Shown: in pieces, positions 6,284 to 10,141 of the stretch
Numbering within the stretch: position 1 is the stretch's first letter
Layout of the letters: each line of letters begins with the position of its first letter
DNA from: an uncultured Acetatifactor sp.
GTDB taxonomy: Bacteria; Bacillota; Clostridia; Lachnospirales; Lachnospiraceae
Length of the DNA stretch: 10,141 nucleotides
Direction of reading: 5' to 3'
Assembly: GCA_947644185.1 (NCBI GenBank)
Contig: CANRZC010000060.1
Location: 1 to 10,141, forward strand
The notes under the pieces: generated by a model
Databases searched by the model: none
What the model saw: only the letters and a program-made list of their open reading frames with translations
What the model was told of the DNA's origin: nothing
Position numbers and translations under genes: made by a program

Positions 6284-7460
6284 CTGCGGGAGCTCCTCCC
6301 TGAAATTCCAGCTCATCGACTCGGAGTCCGAGAAATGCCTTGCAAAGGGCCTTTGCGAGAGAATCGGCATTGAGGGAAGCATGATAACATACGCCCCTGA
6401 AGACGGCGAGAAAGAAAAGACCGTAACCCCCATGCCCGACCATACCGAGGCCATCCGCCTGGTGCTGGAGGCGCTGACCAACCAAAAGACAGGGGTGGTG
6501 GGAAGCCTGGACGAAATCGGTGCGGTAGGCCACCGGATAGTCCACGGGGGAGAGAAGTTCGCCCAGTCTGTGGTGATAGACGCAGAAGTGCTGGCTGCAG
6601 TGGAGGCGTGCAATGACCTTGCCCCGCTGCACAATCCGGCGAACCTGATCGGCATTGATGCCTGCAGGAAGCTGATGCCAAACACGCCCATGGTAGGCGT
6701 GTTCGACACTGCGTTCCACCAGACCATGCCGGAGGAGGCCTATATGTACGGCCTGCCATATGAATATTATCAGAAATACAAAATCAGGAGATACGGCTTC
6801 CACGGCACCAGCCATTCCTATGTGTCAAAGAGGGCGGCAGAGGTTCTGGGAAAACCTTATGAGGAGCTGAAGATCATTGTCTGCCACTTGGGCAACGGTG
6901 CCAGCGTCTCCGCCGTAAAGGGTGGCAAATGTGTGGACACTTCTATGGGGCTGACTCCTCTGGAGGGGCTGATGATGGGCACGAGGTCAGGAGACATGGA
7001 TCCGGCCATCATCGAATTCCTGGCTCACAAGGAGGGCAAGGGCATCGATGAGATCATGGCCGTGCTGAACAAGAAATCCGGCGTGCTGGGTCTGTCAGAC
7101 AATCTCTCCTCCGACTTCAGGGATTTGGAGGACGGCTACAACGCGGGGGACGAAAACGCCATCCGTGCGCTGAAAGCTTACTGTTACCGGGTTGCAAAGT
7201 GCATCGGCTCCTATGTGGCTGCCATGAACGGCGTGGATGTGATATGCTTCACGGCAGGTATCGGCGAGAATGCGCCGCTGGTGCGCACCTTTGTATGCAG
7301 CTACCTGGGCTATCTGGGCGTGGAACTGGATCAGGCAGCCAATGCAAAGCGCGGGGAGGATATCGCGATTACCACGCCCCAGAGCAGGACTACAGTCATG
7401 GTAATCCCTACCAATGAGGAACTTGCCATAGCCAGAGAGACCGTGCGGCTGGTGAAATAA
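6264..7460 (+). CDS. ackA: acetate kinase
   Basis: AckA transfers the phosphate of acetyl phosphate to ADP, giving acetate and ATP, the energy-yielding second step of the Pta-AckA pathway. The protein is 398 residues, the standard length. It keeps the active-site residues known from the Methanosarcina enzyme at nearly the same numbers: Asn7 and Ser10/Ser12 (NCGSSSLKF), Arg91 (GHRIVHGG), His123, Asp148 (FDTAFH), Phe179-His180 (GFHGTSH), His208 and Asn211 (CHLGNGAS), Arg241 (GTRSGDMDP), Gly331 (AGIGEN) and Glu385. ATG 6264 is used because MKVLVINCGSSS is the family start and AGGAAG at 6249-6254 lies upstream. A frame opening at 6189 would add 25 unlikely residues. It lies downstream of pta and is followed by a strong terminator. 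Confidence 0.97.
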   Translation: MKVLVINCGSSSLKFQLIDSESEKCLAKGLCERIGIEGSMITYAPEDGEKEKTVTPMPDHTEAIRLVLEALTNQKTGVVGSLDEIGAVGHRIVHGGEKFAQSVVIDAEVLAAVEACNDLAPLHNPANLIGIDACRKLMPNTPMVGVFDTAFHQTMPEEAYMYGLPYEYYQKYKIRRYGFHGTSHSYVSKRAAEVLGKPYEELKIIVCHLGNGASVSAVKGGKCVDTSMGLTPLEGLMMGTRSGDMDPAIIEFLAHKEGKGIDEIMAVLNKKSGVLGLSDNLSSDFRDLEDGYNAGDENAIRALKAYCYRVAKCIGSYVAAMNGVDVICFTAGIGENAPLVRTFVCSYLGYLGVELDQAANAKRGEDIAITTPQSRTTVMVIPTNEELAIARETVRLVK

Positions 7461-7514
7461 AACGAGGGATTGTGTCTGTCGGTACAAAGAGAAAATGAAG
7501 AAATAACGAATGAA

Positions 7515-7549
7515 GAGAGGTCGGCCGGAAAGCCAGGCCTCTTTTTCTT
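7515..7549 (+). terminator. intrinsic terminator after ackA
   Basis: AGAGG (7516-7520) pairs with CCTCT (7538-7542). The stem continues inward with TC opposite GG and, past a bulged A, GGC opposite GCC, around a CGGAAA loop. It is followed directly by TTTTTCTT (7542-7549). It lies 55 bp after the ackA stop and is the best terminator in the window, so it probably ends the pta-ackA transcript. Confidence 0.85.
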
Positions 7550-7592
7550 ATCTGCAGCTGCGAGATTTATACTGACAGTCACTAACATTTAC

Positions 7593-7628
7593 CAAGGAAT
7601 GCTTTTCTTTCAAGGAATGCTTTTTTTC
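7593..7628. repeat. two tandem copies of an 18-bp unit
   Basis: CAAGGAATGCTTTT occurs at 7593-7606 and again at 7611-7624, a period of 18 bp; the full units differ at a few end bases. Read on the - strand, each unit carries AAAAGCATTCC. The first copy so read (TTGAAAGAAAAGCATTCC) matches 14 of 18 positions of the unit ATGGAAGAGAGGCATTCC repeated in the peptidase gene at 8068-8262. The two places therefore appear to hold members of the same repeat in opposite orientation. Confidence 0.7.
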
Positions 7629-7630
7629 AT

Positions 7631-7699
7631 GGCACCTGACTCACAAGCGGCAGATGCTGTAAACCGATGGCAAACTTACCGCTTGTGAGTATAGGAACC
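7631..7699. repeat. long inverted repeat with perfect 12-bp arms
   Basis: ACTCACAAGCGG (7639-7650) and CCGCTTGTGAGT (7679-7690) are exact reverse complements around a 28-base centre. Outside them GG..CCT (7631-7637) can pair imperfectly with AGG..CC (7693-7699), extending the foldback to about 69 bases. No T-run follows on either strand, so it is not a simple intrinsic terminator. It could be a REP/MITE-like element or a structured RNA; I recognise no named family. Confidence 0.7.
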
Positions 7700-7711
7700 G
7701 TCACGAAATAA

Positions 7712-7739
7712 CCTGCCGAAAGTCCGCAGGATTTTTCTT
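7712..7739 (+). terminator. second terminator-like hairpin
   Basis: CCTGC (7712-7716) pairs with GCAGG (7726-7730) around a 9-base loop, followed by ATTTTTCTT. The stem is short but the T-tract is good. It lies well beyond the ackA terminator and 13 bp after the inverted repeat, so it could end a short transcript starting within 7550-7640, or catch read-through from ackA. Confidence 0.5.
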
Positions 7740-7746
7740 CCGACAG

Positions 7747-7775
7747 TTTACAAGTATGATACAGATATGTAGAAA
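7747..7775 (+). promoter_or_regulatory. weak promoter candidate for the peptidase region
   Basis: TTTACA (7747-7752, five of six -35 matches) is followed after 17 bp by TAGAAA (7770-7775, four of six -10 matches). It is the only reasonable + strand promoter I see between the second hairpin and the peptidase gene. A start near 7782 would leave a leader of about 235 bases ahead of GTG 8017, or begin almost at the ATG of the small frame at 7785. Confidence 0.35.
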
Positions 7776-7784
7776 ATTTGTTAC

Positions 7785-7994
7785 ATGTCTCGGTTATCCT
7801 CGATAACAGAGCGAGGGACTGGCGGATTGGAGCGAGAATCCTGCCAGGAGAAAAACGCACGTCAGATATTTGGAGAAAGCAGTGTGCCGGCGGAGGGGCT
7901 GTACCGCCGGATAAGGAACGCCGCACGGCAGACAGACGGATGGAATCAGGCGCCGGCGGAGGGGCTGTACCGCCAGATAAGGAGAAAGCCGTAA
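7785..7994 (+). CDS. possible 69-residue protein with two PAEGLYR repeats
   Basis: This frame runs from ATG 7785 to TAA 7992-7994. The product begins MSRLSSITERGTGGLERESC and contains VPAEGLYRRIRNA and APAEGLYRQIRRK 22 residues apart, encoded by a 66-bp tandem repeat. Codon use (GAG, CGG, CTG, GGA, AGG) resembles that of the neighbouring genes and the composition is protein-like and basic. Against it: no Shine-Dalgarno sequence precedes the ATG, no family is recognised, and a competing 80-codon frame (TTG 7778 to TGA 8020) covers the same bases. Translation from the weak promoter just upstream would have to be nearly leaderless. It could also be a decayed gene end or a repeat-rich leader. Confidence 0.25.
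   Translation: MSRLSSITERGTGGLERESCQEKNARQIFGESSVPAEGLYRRIRNAARQTDGWNQAPAEGLYRQIRRKP
7886..7983 (+). repeat. 66-bp tandem repeat with 32-bp cores forming hairpins
   Basis: A 32-bp core at 7886-7917 recurs at 7952-7983 with one mismatch, a 66-bp period. Weaker similarity continues on both sides, so this is a degenerate tandem duplication. In copy one CCGGCGG (7887-7893) and CCGCCGG (7904-7910) are perfect inverted arms around the 10-base loop AGGGGCTGTA. The single mismatch in copy two falls in the outer part of the stem. As RNA it would give two GC-rich hairpins ahead of the peptidase gene. Confidence 0.75.
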
Positions 7995-8016
7995 GTCTGG
8001 CAGATGGAGGGAGAGC

Positions 8017-9327
8017 GTGAGAGACAGCAGGGAATACGATGAAAGAGGGGCAGGGCGCCCCGCAAATCATGGAAGAGAGGCATTTCGTGGAGGAGAAGAA
8101 TTCCATGGAAGAAATGCATTCCAGGGAGAAAGGGGAGACAGGCCATTGCCTCGCAGAATGCGGGAACGGGAGAATGGAAGAGAGGCATTCCATGGAAGAG
8201 GGGCATTCCATGGAAGAGAGGCATTCCATGGAAGAGTGGCATTGCATGGAAGAGGAGCATTTCCCGGAAAGAAGCGCAGGATGGCAGGGTTTGTGATTGT
8301 CTGCCTGCTTCTGGCCATGAATGTCGTGCTGCTGCTGGAGCTCCACCTCCAGGTCAGAAGACTGGACAGGGATCTGGATCAGGTGATGGGACGGATGCCG
8401 GGCCAGGTGACAGGACAGGTAGCTGGCCAAATGACTGACCAGAGGACAGATCAGATGGCAGACAATCAGACCAGCGCCGACAGCCAGAAAGAGCAGGAGC
8501 TGCCCTGGGAGTCCGGGGCGAAAGAGAACGTGTCCAGCCCCACATACGGCTCTTCCGGGGCAGAAGTGAAAGAGAATATAGTGGATTACGTAAAACTTTG
8601 CGGCCTTGACGAAGTGGACATGCCCATAGATCGGGATCCGGAGGAGGTGCTGGTCTGTCTGGAGGAACTGTCCCAGAGCAATGACCAGGTTGCGGAGATC
8701 TATAAAAAGCATTCCCAGTACCCTGACAAAATGCTCAAAGCCCTGGCCAACAATCCGGAGATGGCGGACTTTGTGAAGAATTCCCTGAATCCGGACAAAA
8801 GCCGGGGAAAGGCGGAGTTTTCCGCTCTGGAGAAAGAGCAGGACTATCCGCTGTTTCTGCAGTGGGATCCCAGATGGGGCTACGAGGAATATGGGGATGA
8901 CAACATCGGCCTGTCAGGGTGCGGCCCCACATGCGTATCCATGGCCATGTACTATCTGCTGAGGGACGATTCCGTCACGCCGAAGACAGTGGCGGAATAC
9001 GGCATGGACAATGGCTACTATGTGTCGGGGACTGGCACGGCCTGGGCGCTATTGAAAGAATTCCCTCTTAATTATGGCATTAGCGTGGAAGAGCCGTCCG
9101 TATCGGAAAGGGTCATGAAAGATGCCTTGGACAGGGGCAGCGTCATTATTTGCTCCATGAGCGAGGGGGACTTTACGGCAGGCGGACATTTCGTGGTCAT
9201 TTATGACTACGACAGAGATGGATTCCTCATAAACGATTCCAACTGCGTGGCCCGCAGCAAAAAGAAATGGGATTTTTCCAGGCTGGAATGGCAGATCAGA
9301 CATATGTGGGTCTACGACATCATGTAG
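8017..9327 (+). CDS. membrane-anchored C39-like cysteine peptidase with repeat-built N-terminal tail
   Basis: This protein has 436 residues. Residues 1-88 are a basic cytoplasmic tail rich in Gly, Arg, Phe and His, mostly built of a six-residue repeat (HGREAF and variants), ending in KKRR. Residues 89-111 (AGFVIVCLLLAMNVVLLLEL) form one membrane helix. By the positive-inside rule the C-terminus faces outside. Residues 112-170 are a Gln/Asp-rich stalk, and 185-265 a helical region. A papain-like domain of the C39_2 type follows: LQWDPRWGYEEYG (281-293), GCGPTCVSMAMYYL with the presumed nucleophile Cys302, GGHFVVIYDYD with His391, and LINDSN with Asp407. The catalytic triad thus looks intact; the substrate is unknown. 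No ABC exporter or bacteriocin gene is nearby, unlike classical C39 peptidases. GTG 8017 is supported by GGAGG at 8006-8010, 6 bases away. Confidence 0.85.
   Translation: MRDSREYDERGAGRPANHGREAFRGGEEFHGRNAFQGERGDRPLPRRMRERENGREAFHGRGAFHGREAFHGRVALHGRGAFPGKKRRMAGFVIVCLLLAMNVVLLLELHLQVRRLDRDLDQVMGRMPGQVTGQVAGQMTDQRTDQMADNQTSADSQKEQELPWESGAKENVSSPTYGSSGAEVKENIVDYVKLCGLDEVDMPIDRDPEEVLVCLEELSQSNDQVAEIYKKHSQYPDKMLKALANNPEMADFVKNSLNPDKSRGKAEFSALEKEQDYPLFLQWDPRWGYEEYGDDNIGLSGCGPTCVSMAMYYLLRDDSVTPKTVAEYGMDNGYYVSGTGTAWALLKEFPLNYGISVEEPSVSERVMKDALDRGSVIICSMSEGDFTAGGHFVVIYDYDRDGFLINDSNCVARSKKKWDFSRLEWQIRHMWVYDIM
8068..8262 (+). repeat. 18-nt coding repeat array in the peptidase gene
   Basis: Units of 18 nt with consensus near CATGGAAGAGAGGCATTC lie in two blocks, three at 8068-8121 and five at 8173-8262, separated by 51 nt that keep the frame. 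In the gene's frame they read HGREAF, RGGEEF, HGRNAF, then NGREAF, HGRGAF, HGREAF, HGRVAL, HGRGAF. Since 18 is a multiple of three, gain or loss of units would change tail length without a frameshift. The other frames are also open across the array, which explains spurious overlapping frames here. Confidence 0.9.
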
Positions 9328-9477
9328 GTTCTGTGCGCGCCGACATAAACAGCTTGGTGTCTGACTGATCGGTTATGCCAGGCAGGACAGGAGTGATATT
9401 TGGATTTTTATGGTTGCAGTTTTGTCCCAAAGGTATTAAAATAGGTACATGATCAAATGCAGAAAGAGGAAGAGACC
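9328..9477. other. intergenic region between the peptidase gene and gltX
   Basis: This 150-bp gap contains the gltX promoter candidate in its second half. I looked for a terminator after the peptidase stop and found only short, T-less foldbacks, so read-through into gltX cannot be excluded. There is no tRNA and no T-box-like sequence that I recognise. Confidence 0.5.
9414..9442 (+). promoter_or_regulatory. likely gltX promoter
   Basis: TAAAAT at 9437-9442 matches the -10 consensus at five of six positions. TTGCAG at 9414-9419 is a partial -35 box (TTG matches) at the ideal 17-bp spacing. Transcription would start near 9449, leaving a leader of about 30 bases with AGAGGA at 9465-9470 as ribosome binding site. 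Confidence 0.5.
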
Positions 9478-10141
9478 ATGAAAATCAGAACTAGATATGC
9501 GCCCAGCCCTACGGGAAAGATGCATGTGGGCAACCTGCGCTCGGCATTATATGAGTTTTTGATCGCGAAGCATGCGGGAGGGGTCTTTATGCTCCGCATT
9601 GAGGATACCGATCAGGAGCGTTTCGTGGAGGGAGCCACCGAAATCATCTACCGTACGCTGGAGCGGGTGGGACTGGAGCATGACGAGGGGCCGGACAAGG
9701 ACGGAGGCTATGGCCCTTATGTCCAGAGCGAGAGGATGAAGACCGGCATATACATGAAATATGCAAAGGAACTGATCGAAAAAGGAGAGGCCTATTATTG
9801 CTTCTGCGATAAGGAGAGGCTGAATTCCCTGAAGACAGAGGTGGTGGAGGGAAAAGAGATCACCATCTATGACAAGCACTGCCTGTCGCTGTCCAAGGAG
9901 GAAGTGGAGGCGAACCTGGCTGCGGGCAAGCCCTTTGTGGTGCGCCAGAACAATCCGAAAGAGGGCACGACTACATTCCACGATGAGCTCTACGGCGACA
10001 TTACGGTGGAGAACGCAGAGCTGGACGACATGATACTGATCAAATCGGACGGATACCCCACCTACAATTTTGCCAATGTGGTGGATGACCATACCATGAA
10101 CATCACCCATGTGGTGCGGGGGAACGAGTACCTGTCCTCCT
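9478..10141 (+). CDS. gltX: glutamyl-tRNA synthetase, N-terminal part (partial)
   Basis: GltX attaches glutamate to tRNA-Glu (and in many Firmicutes also to tRNA-Gln, for later amidation) using ATP. Only the first 221 residues are in the window; the frame is open at the right edge. The start MKIRTRYAPSPTGKMHVGNLR is the Rossmann-fold entry with the class I HIGH motif as HVGN (16-19). RIEDTD (40-45) and GYPTYNFANVVDDH (192-205) are further signatures. Cys108, Cys110, Tyr131 and Cys135 have the same spacing as the zinc-binding Cys98/Cys100/Tyr121/Cys125 of the E. coli enzyme, suggesting a retained zinc site. ATG 9478 has AGAGGA at 9465-9470, 7 bases upstream. The KMSKS motif and anticodon-binding domain lie outside, so discrimination between tRNA-Glu and tRNA-Gln cannot be judged. 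Confidence 0.95.
   Translation, partial: MKIRTRYAPSPTGKMHVGNLRSALYEFLIAKHAGGVFMLRIEDTDQERFVEGATEIIYRTLERVGLEHDEGPDKDGGYGPYVQSERMKTGIYMKYAKELIEKGEAYYCFCDKERLNSLKTEVVEGKEITIYDKHCLSLSKEEVEANLAAGKPFVVRQNNPKEGTTTFHDELYGDITVENAELDDMILIKSDGYPTYNFANVVDDHTMNITHVVRGNEYLSS

Noticed and set aside
5519..6727. 402-codon - strand frame across pta and ackA
   Set aside because: It lies antisense to two fully recognised enzymes with intact active sites and has no domain of its own; a GC-rich codon shadow.
7886..7983. CRISPR-like look: 32-bp repeat with internal palindrome and a 34-bp spacer
   Set aside because: There are only two copies, similarity continues weakly into the 'spacer' and both flanks, and no cas gene is near. 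It is better read as a degenerate 66-bp tandem duplication.
8039..8296. 85-codon + strand frame rich in MEERHS repeats inside the peptidase gene
   Set aside because: The 18-nt repeat is open in every frame. This frame has only a weak binding site and ends soon after the array, while the GTG 8017 frame continues into a complete peptidase domain.
7627..8712. 361-codon open frame on the - strand across the repeat region
   Set aside because: It runs antisense to the peptidase gene; its SSMECLSS repeats are the reverse reading of the 18-nt array, and it has no recognisable domain.

Overview
The window looks like a chromosomal segment of a Gram-positive anaerobe of class Clostridia, most likely Lachnospiraceae. 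The evidence is the strong GGAGG-type ribosome binding sites, the run of Firmicutes housekeeping genes (polA-coaE, a YycJ/WalJ-like hydrolase, the UPF0237/UPF0210 pair, tmcAL, pta-ackA, gltX) and a perfect Firmicutes-type cre box. The assignment rests on protein content only; no database search was run.

Left part (1-3522): five co-oriented genes on the + strand. They are the 3' end of polA (DNA polymerase I), coaE (last step of CoA synthesis), a metallo-beta-lactamase-fold hydrolase, a small ACT-domain protein (UPF0237) and a PFL-like UPF0210 protein. Gaps are short (5-93 bp), so co-transcription is plausible. The block ends in a 23-bp convergent gap shared with tmcAL, which holds a terminator-like hairpin.

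Middle (3519-7549): tmcAL (tRNA-Met cytidine acetate ligase) on the - strand is divergent from pta and ackA on the + strand. Pta and AckA convert acetyl-CoA to acetate plus ATP, and TmcAL consumes acetate to modify the elongator tRNA-Met. The 314-bp divergent region contains a perfect CcpA-type cre site, a good pta promoter with a TATAAT -10 box, a plausible tmcAL promoter and a 5'-UTR stem ahead of pta. A 34-codon CxxC mini-ORF lies in the pta-ackA gap and overlaps the ackA start. A clear intrinsic terminator follows ackA.

Right part (7550-10141): a roughly 470-bp stretch without a confident gene is full of repeat structure. It holds two copies of an 18-bp unit, a perfect 12-bp inverted repeat, a second terminator-like hairpin and a 66-bp tandem repeat with internal hairpins that may lie in a small ORF. 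Next comes a GTG-started gene for a membrane-anchored C39-like cysteine peptidase. Its cytoplasmic N-terminus is built from an 18-nt (six-residue) repeat, and the same 18-bp unit appears in opposite orientation downstream of ackA. The window ends in the first 221 codons of gltX (glutamyl-tRNA synthetase), which has its own likely promoter.

I see no phage, plasmid, CRISPR, tRNA or rRNA features. The least ordinary parts are the repeat-rich interval with the repeat-tailed peptidase, and the cre-controlled tmcAL/pta junction.
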